Shown: positions 41,138 to 50,168 of the stretch, piece by piece
Position numbering within the stretch: the stretch's first letter is position 1
How the letters are laid out: every line of letters starts with the position of its first letter
Origin: Desulfotignum sp032250905
GTDB lineage: Bacteria > Desulfobacterota > Desulfobacteria > Desulfobacterales > Desulfobacteraceae
Assembly (NCBI GenBank): GCA_032250905.1
Contig: JAVVEQ010000005.1
Location: forward strand, 62,001 to 126,000
Length of the DNA stretch: 64,000 bases
Direction of reading: 5' to 3'
Translations under genes and position numbers: made by a program
Notes under the pieces: generated by a model
The model's input: the letters and a program-made list of their open reading frames with translations, nothing else
The model's database searches: none
What the model was told of the DNA's origin: nothing

Positions 41138-42703
41138 TCAATGGTGTCTTGATTGGTTGGGCATATCCGGAGGCAGGGCACAGGCCCGGGTGATTTTCGG
41201 AGTGAACCGCCGGGGCGGTGCTACAAGGGATTTTCCGGCCGCCGCAGCCAGGCCGGCCAGCATCCGGGAAAACACATACTGATGAAACGGGTACAGGGCA
41301 TACCAGTAAGCCATGCCTAATATCCCTGCCGGCAGAAACCGGGACAGCAGTATAAGGTCACATCGGTTTTGCTCCGCCGGGGCAACACGGATTTCCAGAA
41401 GTGCCTGGCCCGGCAGTTTCATCTCCGCCACCAGCAGCAGCCTGCAGGGTTTTTCAATTTCCAGAACCCGCCAGAAATCCAGGGCGTCTCCCACCCGCAG
41501 CGTGTGCCTGGAACGCCTTCCCCGCTGGAGCCCCACACCACCGGAAAATGTGTCCATCACACCCCTGAGTTTCCACAACAGATCCGCAGCGTAATATCCG
41601 GTCTCTCCGCCTACCTGCTCCACAGCCGGCCACAGTTCCTTTGCATTCCCCTGAACTGTGGCGCGGTAACCGCATTTCAGGATGGTGCCGCCGGAATAGT
41701 CGGAGTCCCCGCAATGGGTCCATTCCGGATATATCAGGTCACCGGCATCGGCCCAGCAGGTGTCTACCTGTTCCTGCCGTATTCGATCCAGAGCCCTTTC
41801 AATGGCCTGGCCGCAGGAGAGAAGGTTCTGGGGAATGATATCTCTGATGCGGTGTTCGGTGCATACCGTGGGCAGGCTCAATCCTTCGGCCAGTGGCCTG
41901 GCAATGGCGGCCGGCACCGGGGTTACCAGGTGGATCCACAACGAAGACAGCCGGGGGGTCAGTATCGGCACCGGGATCATCACCGGAACGGGCAGGCCGG
42001 CCTGACGGGCGAAAATGGCGAACAGATCCCGGTAGGAAACGATGTCTGGACCACCGATGTCAAAGGTCTGGCCCCGTGTTTCCGGGTGTTCCAGGCAGCC
42101 TTTCAGATATTCGAGCACATTGGAGATAGCAATGGGCTGGGTGGGCATGCTCACCCATTTCGGCGTGATCATCACCGGCAGCCTTTCAGCCAGGTACCGC
42201 AGGATCTCGAAGCTGGCGCTGCCGGATCCCAGGATCATGGCGGCCCTCAGCACCGTGGTCGGTACAGCGCCGCTTTGCAGGATCCGTCCCACTTCGTTTC
42301 TGGATATCAGGTGCCGGCTGATCTGTTTGTGATGGATGTCCCCCAGCCCTCCCAGATAGATGATGTGCTCCACCGCCTGGTTCGCCGCCGCTTTCACCAT
42401 GTTGGCGGCGCCGGTTTTGTCCGCATCCCGGTAGCTACCTTTTCTGGAGATCATGGAATGCACCAGATAATAGATGGTGCCGCACCCGGCCGCGGCGTTG
42501 TTCAGAGAAGCGATGTCCATGATGTCGCCGGATACCAGCTCGATGCCGGGATCTCTGCCCCAGGGCCGGGCAGCCATTTTTTCGATGGACCGTCCCATGG
42601 CCCGGACCGGGTAACCGGCGGACAGCAGCAAGGGGATCAGCCGGCCGGCCACATATCCGGTGGCACCGGTCACCAGGACAGGTTTATGTCTGTTTTCATG
42701 CAT
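41138..42703 (-). CDS. NAD(P)-binding SDR protein with DUF2867 domain
   Basis: A 521-residue protein. The N-terminal 300 residues are an atypical/NmrA-like Rossmann fold (VTGATGYVAGRLIPLLLSAGYPVRAMGRS, then IYYLVHSMISRKGSYRDADKTGAANMVKAA). The C-terminal part is DUF2867, with LLWKLRGVMDTFSGGVGLQRGRRS-type motif, the GDALDFWRVLEIEKPCRLLL stretch and RFLPAGILGMAYWYALYPFHQYVF. Such two-domain proteins are widespread; a role in quinone or lipid-related chemistry has been proposed only by context. The next plus-strand gene lies 214 bases away; the gap shows nothing clear. Confidence 0.88.
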   Translation of the reverse strand: MHENRHKPVLVTGATGYVAGRLIPLLLSAGYPVRAMGRSIEKMAARPWGRDPGIELVSGDIMDIASLNNAAAGCGTIYYLVHSMISRKGSYRDADKTGAANMVKAAANQAVEHIIYLGGLGDIHHKQISRHLISRNEVGRILQSGAVPTTVLRAAMILGSGSASFEILRYLAERLPVMITPKWVSMPTQPIAISNVLEYLKGCLEHPETRGQTFDIGGPDIVSYRDLFAIFARQAGLPVPVMIPVPILTPRLSSLWIHLVTPVPAAIARPLAEGLSLPTVCTEHRIRDIIPQNLLSCGQAIERALDRIRQEQVDTCWADAGDLIYPEWTHCGDSDYSGGTILKCGYRATVQGNAKELWPAVEQVGGETGYYAADLLWKLRGVMDTFSGGVGLQRGRRSRHTLRVGDALDFWRVLEIEKPCRLLLVAEMKLPGQALLEIRVAPAEQNRCDLILLSRFLPAGILGMAYWYALYPFHQYVFSRMLAGLAAAAGKSLVAPPRRFTPKITRACALPPDMPNQSRHH

Positions 42704-42917
42704 AAGAGGCTCTCTTTTTTTATTGTCAATTTATGTAAAAAGCGTCAAAATTGCAAAAGATTTTTTGAATCAGGCAAACCGGCGGTACCGGTGGGATTCG
42801 TTCTGCTGATGACCGCTCTTGGCCTTCAGTGCAGAAAGAAAAACATCCTCCCCCTTGCGTCTGCGGGGAATTAGGACTAAAAACAGCATAGTGAAATAAG
42901 CGCCGAGAGATGATCAC

Positions 42918-45900
42918 ATGGAACAGGACAGAATTTATAATGCCGGTCTGGATATCGGTTCCACGACGGCAAAGCTGGTGCTGGTGGATGCCGCCGGCCA
43001 ATTGATTTTTTCACGGTATCAGCGGCATTATGCACGGATCATGGATACGGTATCCCGTTTTTTTTCAGACGTGCTGACGGGTATGGGCGATTGTAGTATG
43101 CGCCTGTCTTTGACCGGGTCCGCCGCCATGGGGATGTCACAGGAGATGGACCTGCCTTTTGTCCAGGAGGTGATCGCCACCCATGAAGTGGTCTGTCATC
43201 GGTATCCGGAAGTGCGGACCGTCGTGGACATGGGCGGGGAAGACTCCAAAATGATTTTTCTGTCTTCTGACCGGCCCCCGGATATCCGCATGAACGGCAA
43301 CTGTGCCGGCGGCACCGGCGCATTCATTGATCAGCTGGCAGCATTGCTGAACTGCACCCCCGGGGATCTCAACCAACTGGCACAACAACATACCGGGGTG
43401 TATCCCATTGCATCCCGATGCGGGGTGTTTGCCAAAACCGATGTGCAGAACCTGTTAAGCCGCAATGTGCCGGTGACGGATATCGCGGCATCCGTTTTTC
43501 ATGCCGTGGCCATCCAGTGCCTGAACACCCTGTCCAGGGGATGTGACATCCGACCGAAACTGCTGCTGTGTGGCGGGGTGTTCGCGTTTCTGCCGGAACT
43601 GGTCAATGCATTTCTGAGGACACTGGACCTGTCTGCCGACGATCTGGTAACGTCTGAAGAACCGGCGCTGCTGCCGGCCATCGGTGCGGCCATGTTCAGC
43701 AGGCATCATGAAACCTCCGGTTCCGTGTCGCACCTGCTCAAAGATATGGCCCGGAAACAGGCCCGGCCCCAGGTCCGGGACAATCGACTGCCGCCCTTGT
43801 TTACCACGAAAAAAGACCGGAAAAACTGGGAAAAGAACCGGTGTCAGATAAAGGTTCCCCGGGCAGCTTTGTCCGATTATTCCTCCTCACATTGTTTTCT
43901 GGGCGTGGATTCCGGATCCACCACCACAAAAATTCTTGTTCTGGGCACAGAAAACCAGGTGCTGTTTTCCTGGTACCGCAACAATGACGGCAATCCTATC
44001 CAGGCCGTGGTTCAGGGGTTGACAGCCCTGCGCAGAGAAATTCAGGCACACCGCCCCGGCCTTGTCATAGCCAAAACAGCCGTGACCGGGTATGGGGAGG
44101 ATCTGATCCGCACGGCATTCGGCATGGACATCGGACTGGTGGAAACCATAGCCCATTTTGAGGCTGCCCGGCATATGGACCCGGATGTGTCATTCATTCT
44201 GGACATCGGGGGGCAGGACATGAAAGCCATTTTCATCCATCACGATGCCATCAGCCGCATCGAGCTCAATGAAGCCTGTTCGTCCGGGTGCGGATCATTC
44301 ATCGAAACGTTTGCCGGTTCTCTGGGGTATCGGGTGAACACGTTCGCTGATCTGGCCATGGAAGCGGAATTTCCCTGTGATCTGGGTACCCGGTGTACAG
44401 TGTTCATGAATTCCCGGGTCAAACAGGCCCTGCGGGAAAATGCAATGGTTGCGGACATCAGCGCCGGACTTTCCTATGCCGTGGTGAAAAATTGCCTGTT
44501 CAAGGTGCTCAAGCTCACTGGCATGAAAGAGATGGGAAACCGTATCGTTCTCCAGGGCGGGGCGTGCGGAAATCCATCCATTGTCCGTGCCCTGGAAATT
44601 CTGGCTGACGTTTGTGTCACCCATTCCGACATGCCGGAAATGATGGGAGCCTTTGGTGCGGCCCTGGCTGCCCGGCAATCCGCTGACAACCAACAGGACC
44701 GGGTCCTGAATCCGTTTTTGGCCATCCATCATCTGGACAGCATTGCTGATTTCAAAACCCGTCAGATTGTATGCAGCGGGTGTGAAAATGCCTGTTCAGT
44801 GACACGATTTGTCTTTTCCAACGGTCGATCCTTTTATTCCGGCAACCGGTGCGAAAAAATTTTCGGGGCCAAAGGGCAGGATCGGGCTGAAAAAGGGTTT
44901 GATTTTGCTGATTTCAAATACCGGCTCCTGTTTGACCGGAACCTGTCTCCCCATACCCAACCGGAATGGACCGTCGGGGTTCCCAGGTGCTTGAATTTTT
45001 ATGAAAACTTTGCCTTCTGGCATGCATTCTTTGTGCATTGCGGCATCAATGTCGTGGTGTCGGGCTCTTCCACGATGGCCATGAGTGACACAGCCAAAGG
45101 CAGCATCATGTCCGACAATATCTGTTTTCCCGCCAAACTGGCCAACGCACATGTCCTGGACCTGGTCCAAAAAGGGGTGGACCGTATTTTCTATCCGCTG
45201 GTCATGTATGAATATGATGAGTTTCAGCAGGTGGTCAACACGTATAACTGCCCCATTGTCAGCAGTTATACCGATGTGATTGACAGCAGCCTGGATCTGA
45301 GTTCCAGAAGAGGGATTCCCCTGGACAAGCCGGTGATCACGTTCAAGGATAAAAATCTGCTGATCAAAGCCTGTGTGGCGTATCTGCGGCCGCTGGGGAT
45401 TGCCGGATCCCGCATCCGGGACGCCGTCAAAAAAGGGCTGGCTGCTCATCAGATGTATAAAAAAACGATCCGGGAAAAAGGGGCTCAGCTGGTTCGTCAG
45501 GCAGAACAAAACCAGCGGCTTCTGGTGGTGCTGTCCGGCCGTCCTTATCATATTGATCCGCTGATTAATCAAAAAATTCCTCAGATTCTGACCGATTTCG
45601 GCGTGGATTTCATCACGGAAGATGCAGTGCCGGACACGGGGAATACCGGTTTTGATACCCTGCAGGTTCTGACTCAGTGGGCCTATCCCAACCGGTTGTA
45701 CCATGCGGCATCCTGGGTGGCCCGGCAGCCGGATCATATTCAGGTAATCCAGCTCAATTCGTTCGGATGCGGGCCCGATGCCGTGGCTATCGAAGAAAAC
45801 CGGCAGATTCTGGAGGCAGGAGGAAAGAATCATACCCTGGTGAAAGTGGACGATATTTCCAGCACCGGCTCGGTGCGGCTGCGTATCCGTTCCATGGTGG

Positions 45901-47213
45901 AATCCTTGAGGCGGCAGAACAGCGTGCATCGTTTCAGGCAGGGGGTGCGCAGAACCACGCCCTGTTTTGAGAAAAAAGACCGGAAACGGCAGATCATCGC
46001 CCCGTTTTTTGCAGACAATTATTCTGCATACCTGCCCCCGGTGTTTGAGACCGCCGGATACCGGATAGAGATTCTGCCTCCGCCGGACCGGTTTTCCGTA
46101 GAAACCGGGCTGCGGTATGCAGGAAATGACATCTGTTATCCAGCGGTGCTGGTGACCGGAGATATCATCAAGGCATTGAAATCCGGCCGGTATGATCCGG
46201 ATCAGATTGCGGTGGGCATCACCCAGACCGGGGGACAGTGCCGGGCATCCAACTACCTGTCCTTGATCCGCAAAGCCCTGGTGGCAGCCGGATTTGATCA
46301 GGTTCCCGTTATTTCAGTGACCAGTGCCCAGGGCCTGACCCATCAGCCCGGGTTTGACATCAACTGGCTCAAGATGATCAAACTGCTTTTTGTCACTACC
46401 ATGTATGCGGATTGCATCGCCAAAATGTATTATGCCACCTCAGTCAGGGAAGTTCATGCGGGAACCAGCAAAAATCTGCGGAAAAAATATATTGCGGCGG
46501 CCCAGGCCAGTATTTTATCCAGAGACTATGATCAGTTCTTTTCATTGCTGGATGCGGCAGTGACCGATTTCAACCGGGTGGATATTGATGATCAGGTTGT
46601 CGGCAAAATCGGTATTGTTGGAGAAATTTATATAAAATACAATGCCTTCGGCAATCAATTCCTGGCCGATTTTCTCATGGAAAACCGTGTGGAACCGGTC
46701 ATTCCGCCGATTCTGGACTATTTTATTCAGGACTTTGTCAACTACAGGGAAAACATCCGGGCCCATATCCGGCACCGGAAAATCACGGATATTTTAGGGC
46801 AGTTCATTGAAACATTTTTAAATACATTCCATAAAAAAATCAATCACCGGTTCGAACGCTTCCGGTTTTACACCCCGTTTCATGATATCCGGAAGGTGGC
46901 GGAAAAAGCAGGCCGGATCCTGTCCCTGGTGAATCAGTTCGGTGAAGGCTGGCTCATTCCCGGTGAGATCGCCTGTCTGGCCGAAGATGGGGTAACCCAT
47001 GTGGTCAGTGTGCAGCCTTTTGGCTGCATCGCCAACCACATCGTATCCAAAGGGGTGGAAAAGCGTATCAAGGCCCTGTATTCGGACATGAACCTGCTGT
47101 ACCTGGATTTTGATGCCGGCACCTCAGAGGTCAATGTCAGAAACCGGCTGCATTTCATGGTGGAAGCGGTGAAATCCCGGCAGAACCCCACGTGTCGGGT
47201 GGTCTTGACATAA
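42918..47213 (+). CDS. Giant BadF/BadG/BcrA/BcrD-type acyl-CoA dehydratase activase (DUF2229)
   Basis: A 1431-residue protein. Two ASKHA ATPase domains are in tandem: the first from residue 8 (DIGSTTAKLVLVD, VDMGGEDSKMI, NGNCAGGTGAFIDQLA), the second from about 325 (GVDSGSTTTKILVLG, DIGGQDMKAIFI, NEACSSGCGSFIETFA). In HgdC-type activators the Cys of the last motif binds a subunit-bridging [4Fe-4S] cluster. From about 615 a Cys-bearing region (CSGCENACSVTRF, GNRCEKIFG) leads into DUF2229 (VGVPRCLNFYENFAFW) and a long C-terminal part related to 2-hydroxyacyl-CoA dehydratase subunits (GGQCRASNYLSLIRKAL, LSGRPYHIDPLIN). The activator would use ATP to drive a low-potential electron into a partner dehydratase or benzoyl-CoA reductase-like enzyme. 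No such partner is encoded in the window. Confidence 0.9.
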   Translation: MEQDRIYNAGLDIGSTTAKLVLVDAAGQLIFSRYQRHYARIMDTVSRFFSDVLTGMGDCSMRLSLTGSAAMGMSQEMDLPFVQEVIATHEVVCHRYPEVRTVVDMGGEDSKMIFLSSDRPPDIRMNGNCAGGTGAFIDQLAALLNCTPGDLNQLAQQHTGVYPIASRCGVFAKTDVQNLLSRNVPVTDIAASVFHAVAIQCLNTLSRGCDIRPKLLLCGGVFAFLPELVNAFLRTLDLSADDLVTSEEPALLPAIGAAMFSRHHETSGSVSHLLKDMARKQARPQVRDNRLPPLFTTKKDRKNWEKNRCQIKVPRAALSDYSSSHCFLGVDSGSTTTKILVLGTENQVLFSWYRNNDGNPIQAVVQGLTALRREIQAHRPGLVIAKTAVTGYGEDLIRTAFGMDIGLVETIAHFEAARHMDPDVSFILDIGGQDMKAIFIHHDAISRIELNEACSSGCGSFIETFAGSLGYRVNTFADLAMEAEFPCDLGTRCTVFMNSRVKQALRENAMVADISAGLSYAVVKNCLFKVLKLTGMKEMGNRIVLQGGACGNPSIVRALEILADVCVTHSDMPEMMGAFGAALAARQSADNQQDRVLNPFLAIHHLDSIADFKTRQIVCSGCENACSVTRFVFSNGRSFYSGNRCEKIFGAKGQDRAEKGFDFADFKYRLLFDRNLSPHTQPEWTVGVPRCLNFYENFAFWHAFFVHCGINVVVSGSSTMAMSDTAKGSIMSDNICFPAKLANAHVLDLVQKGVDRIFYPLVMYEYDEFQQVVNTYNCPIVSSYTDVIDSSLDLSSRRGIPLDKPVITFKDKNLLIKACVAYLRPLGIAGSRIRDAVKKGLAAHQMYKKTIREKGAQLVRQAEQNQRLLVVLSGRPYHIDPLINQKIPQILTDFGVDFITEDAVPDTGNTGFDTLQVLTQWAYPNRLYHAASWVARQPDHIQVIQLNSFGCGPDAVAIEENRQILEAGGKNHTLVKVDDISSTGSVRLRIRSMVESLRRQNSVHRFRQGVRRTTPCFEKKDRKRQIIAPFFADNYSAYLPPVFETAGYRIEILPPPDRFSVETGLRYAGNDICYPAVLVTGDIIKALKSGRYDPDQIAVGITQTGGQCRASNYLSLIRKALVAAGFDQVPVISVTSAQGLTHQPGFDINWLKMIKLLFVTTMYADCIAKMYYATSVREVHAGTSKNLRKKYIAAAQASILSRDYDQFFSLLDAAVTDFNRVDIDDQVVGKIGIVGEIYIKYNAFGNQFLADFLMENRVEPVIPPILDYFIQDFVNYRENIRAHIRHRKITDILGQFIETFLNTFHKKINHRFERFRFYTPFHDIRKVAEKAGRILSLVNQFGEGWLIPGEIACLAEDGVTHVVSVQPFGCIANHIVSKGVEKRIKALYSDMNLLYLDFDAGTSEVNVRNRLHFMVEAVKSRQNPTCRVVLT

Positions 47214-47244
47214 GCGGTATCCGGGTCGATCTGAAAAAAATACC

Positions 47245-47270
47245 ACATCCGTTGATAGGTCAACGGATGT
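47245..47270 (-). terminator. Terminator of the NAGGN operon
   Basis: Perfect 11-base stem (47245-47255 with 47260-47270), loop TAGG. On the minus strand it is followed by GGTATTTTTTT. It begins one base after the M42 stop codon and also lies downstream of the convergent BadF-type gene. Confidence 0.8.
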
Positions 47271-47271
47271 C

Positions 47272-48405
47272 TCAGGTTTTGATTTTAATGATCTCCCGGT
47301 CCGGCTGGTGGGGAAATTCTTTAAGGGAGGCCCATCGTTTCGGGTCCTGTTTGAAGGTGGGGTCGCTCTGGATATATTCGACCATCAGGCGGGCCGTGGC
47401 AGTGAGAGCGGACAGATGGGTCCGTTCATACCCGTGGGACGCGTCCACGCCGAATCCCACCAGGGCGGTCCGGACATCATGGCCCGCTTCGATGGCGGAT
47501 GCCGCATCACTGCGGTAGTAACGGAACACATCTTTTTGGAAATCAATGTTGCAGCATTGGCACAGTTTCACCAGTTTTTGTGACAGATGGTAATCAAACG
47601 GGCCGGTCTGGTCTTTCATGGCAATAGTGACGGCATATTCAGAAGCGTTCTGGTGCGGTGCCACCGGGGCCAGGTCCACCACCACCATCTCGGAGACATC
47701 GGCATACACATCGGCGGATGCTCCGAACCCGATTTCCTCGAAAATGGTGAAAATCAGGTGGCAGTCCACGGGCAGTGCCGCACCGGATTCGGCCAGGGCT
47801 TTGGCCGCACTGAGCACAATGGCGGCCCCGGCTTTGTCATCCAGGTGCCGGGCGTTGATGAAGCCGTTTTCCGTGATTTCCTGCAGCGCATCAAAGGCAA
47901 TGGTATCGCCGACGTCGAATCCGTTTGCCGCCAGGTCCTGCGGGTTGCGGCAGATTTCATCCACCCGCAGTTCCACATGGTCCCAGCTCACCGGCATCGT
48001 ATCCACTGCATCGCCCCAGGCATGGCCCGAGGCTTTCAGTGGCAGGACCGTACCCCGTCTGGGACCGGACCGGGTGAAGATAGTTACCCTTCCCCCTTCT
48101 GCAAACCGGCTGGACCAGCTTCCGATGGGGGTGACGGCCAGTTTGCCGTTTTCCTTCAGTCGGCTGACCATGGCCCCCAGCGTGTCCAGGTGCACGGTGA
48201 CGGCCCGGTCCAGAGTATTCTGTCTGCCGGGCAGGGTCGCCCGGATCGAGCCCCTTCGCGTGATTTCGAATTCAATGCCGAGTGCTTCCAGCTGGCTGCC
48301 CACATAATGGACCACCTGGTCGGAGTATCCGGAAGGCGATGGAATGCTCAGTAATTGTTTGAGCTGCTGGATCAGATAGGATTCATCAATGCAGACAGAA
48401 GACAT
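47272..48405 (-). CDS. M42 family aminopeptidase of the NAGGN osmolyte system
   Basis: Metallopeptidase of 377 residues. Metal ligands are visible in the expected order: His and Asp in VTVHLDTLGAMV, Asp in RHLDDKAGAAIVLS, Glu-Glu in FTIFEEIGFGAS, Asp in MVVVDLAPVA, and the last His in DASHGYERTH. The opening LIQQLKQLLSIPSPSGYSDQVVHYV is usual for M42. A related peptidase accompanies asnO and ngg in known NAGGN clusters and may recycle the dipeptide. The start at 48405 lies four bases after the ngg stop; an apparent upstream extension overlaps ngg and is rejected. The terminator follows the stop immediately. Confidence 0.9.
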   Translation of the reverse strand: MSSVCIDESYLIQQLKQLLSIPSPSGYSDQVVHYVGSQLEALGIEFEITRRGSIRATLPGRQNTLDRAVTVHLDTLGAMVSRLKENGKLAVTPIGSWSSRFAEGGRVTIFTRSGPRRGTVLPLKASGHAWGDAVDTMPVSWDHVELRVDEICRNPQDLAANGFDVGDTIAFDALQEITENGFINARHLDDKAGAAIVLSAAKALAESGAALPVDCHLIFTIFEEIGFGASADVYADVSEMVVVDLAPVAPHQNASEYAVTIAMKDQTGPFDYHLSQKLVKLCQCCNIDFQKDVFRYYRSDAASAIEAGHDVRTALVGFGVDASHGYERTHLSALTATARLMVEYIQSDPTFKQDPKRWASLKEFPHQPDREIIKIKT

Positions 48406-48409
48406 GGGC

Positions 48410-50149
48410 TTATCCCTTGTGTTTGACAGCGGTTTCCGGGAACAGCAGATCGATGAAGCGCTGGGCCGTCGGTTGGGGTTCATGGTTGGCCAGGCCGGGA
48501 CGTTCGTTGGCCTCGATGATGACATAATCCGGTCCCTGTACATCCGGTACGATGAAATCCAGGCCCGTAACCGGGATTTCCAGGCATCGGGCCGCGGCAA
48601 CGGCCGCTGCCGCCAGATCCGGATGCAGCTGGTCTGTGACATCGTGAATGGTCCCCCCGGTATGCAGGTTGGCAGTTTTACGCACCACCACCTCTTTGTC
48701 TTTGGGCAGGACCGAATCATCATTTAGTCCCTGCGCGGCCAGACACCGGCGGGTTTCTTCATCATCGGGAATCCGGCTTTCCCCGCCGGTGGCGGCCATG
48801 CGCCGGCGGTTGTATTTTTCCATAAGCGCTTTGATGGTGTGGGTGCCGGTTCCCCGGATCACAGGGGGCCTTCGGACCGCGGCCGCCACCACTTCATAGT
48901 TGATGACGATGATACGCAGATCCTGACCCGGGGCCATCTCTTCCAGGATCACATCCTGGCAGGTATTCCGGGCTTTTTGTATGGCGGTATCCAGATCATT
49001 TGTGTCGGTGATCCCCACACTGATTCCTTCGCCCTGTTCACCCCGGGCCGGTTTTACTACCACGGCTTTGTTTTTTTTCATGAACTGAACGGCCGCCTCC
49101 GGATCCGTATACATGACCTGTTCCGGCACCTCAATGTTGTGTTTTGCCAGCAGTTTCCGGGTCAGGCGCTTGTCATCACATTTGGTCATGGCAACGGCCG
49201 TGGTGAGGTCTGACAGCGATTCCCTGCAGGATATGGTCTTGCTGCCCAGGGTCAAAGTGAACAGACCAAACGCCTCGTCCAAAATATCGATGCGGATGCC
49301 CCGTTTACGGGCCTCATCCACGATGAGCCGGGCGTAAGGGTTCAGATCGGTATATTTCTGGGAAGCGGTGTACAGATCCTGGTTAATGGGATTTTTCCGT
49401 TTGATACAGAAGACCGGAATCCGTTGACATCCAAGTTTTTCATACAGGGCGATCGCTTTTTTATTGTCGTGCATGACACTGATGTCCACAAAGGCCCGGC
49501 CCCGTGTGAAATAATGTTCACACAGGTGCCGTACCAGGCTGCTGCCCACCCCGGGAAAATCCACCTGGGGGTCCACGGCCAGAGACCAGAGGCTGGACCC
49601 TTTTTCAGGATCGTTGAATGCCGCCACATGGTCCACACCCGTGACCGTTCCGAGGACCCGGTCATGGGTCAGGTCTTTGGCGATCATATAGGTGCGCAGT
49701 TTGTTGGCCCGTTTGTCCAGAATAAAGTCCGGTTCCGCCCCTTTCATGTGGCAGACCCCGTAAATCCGGTTGATCTCCCGGGCTTCCCTCCGGGTGGAAA
49801 CCCGCTGGATGACAAACGGGTTGCGTGTCCGGGAGTCCATGGTGTAATCATGGGACCAGAGCCGGAAGGTGTGGGAGGGATCCAGAAACAGTTTGTCCGG
49901 CGCCAGAGACACCACCACATGGGGATCGATAATATACATGGCAATATCCCGGCGGTCATATCCATACTGGGTCATGGTTTCCACAATGCGTTCATTGTCT
50001 TCAAAGGTATGGCCGAATACCAGCCGGCCCCATCCCATTTCCACATATGCATCGGAAATCATGCCTTGTGTGGCCGGGCCTTTGAGTTTTTCCCAGTTTC
50101 TCAAAGACTGGCCGAATCCCCGTTCCAGTCGGTGATTTGATTTACCCAT
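48410..50149 (-). CDS. ngg: N-acetylglutaminylglutamine synthetase (GNAT plus ATP-grasp)
   Basis: A 579-residue enzyme joining two glutamines and an acetyl group, the first stage of N-acetylglutaminylglutamine amide synthesis. The GNAT domain covers roughly residues 80-270 (DPQVDFPGVGSSLVRHLCEHYFTRGR is the acetyl-CoA part), and the ATP-grasp domain about 310-560 (NKAVVVKPARGEQGEGISVGI, VILEEMAPGQDLRIIVINYEVVAAAVRRPP, VPDVQGPDYVIIEANERPGLANHEP). The start at 50149 has GAGGAG seven bases upstream; an ATG at 50164 lies at the ribosome-binding site itself. It is 19 bases after asnO and followed by the M42 peptidase gene. Confidence 0.92.
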   Translation of the reverse strand: MGKSNHRLERGFGQSLRNWEKLKGPATQGMISDAYVEMGWGRLVFGHTFEDNERIVETMTQYGYDRRDIAMYIIDPHVVVSLAPDKLFLDPSHTFRLWSHDYTMDSRTRNPFVIQRVSTRREAREINRIYGVCHMKGAEPDFILDKRANKLRTYMIAKDLTHDRVLGTVTGVDHVAAFNDPEKGSSLWSLAVDPQVDFPGVGSSLVRHLCEHYFTRGRAFVDISVMHDNKKAIALYEKLGCQRIPVFCIKRKNPINQDLYTASQKYTDLNPYARLIVDEARKRGIRIDILDEAFGLFTLTLGSKTISCRESLSDLTTAVAMTKCDDKRLTRKLLAKHNIEVPEQVMYTDPEAAVQFMKKNKAVVVKPARGEQGEGISVGITDTNDLDTAIQKARNTCQDVILEEMAPGQDLRIIVINYEVVAAAVRRPPVIRGTGTHTIKALMEKYNRRRMAATGGESRIPDDEETRRCLAAQGLNDDSVLPKDKEVVVRKTANLHTGGTIHDVTDQLHPDLAAAAVAAARCLEIPVTGLDFIVPDVQGPDYVIIEANERPGLANHEPQPTAQRFIDLLFPETAVKHKG

Positions 50150-50168
50150 GGTGTTGCTCCTCAAAAAT

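Noticed and set aside
41369..42874. 501-codon plus-strand open frame opposite the SDR-DUF2867 gene
   Set aside because: Low-complexity translation with no motif; the opposite strand carries both conserved domains.
48406..48723. N-terminal extension of the M42 peptidase by 106 residues
   Set aside because: It overlaps ngg in another frame and does not resemble M42 proteins; the ATG at 48405 matches the family start.
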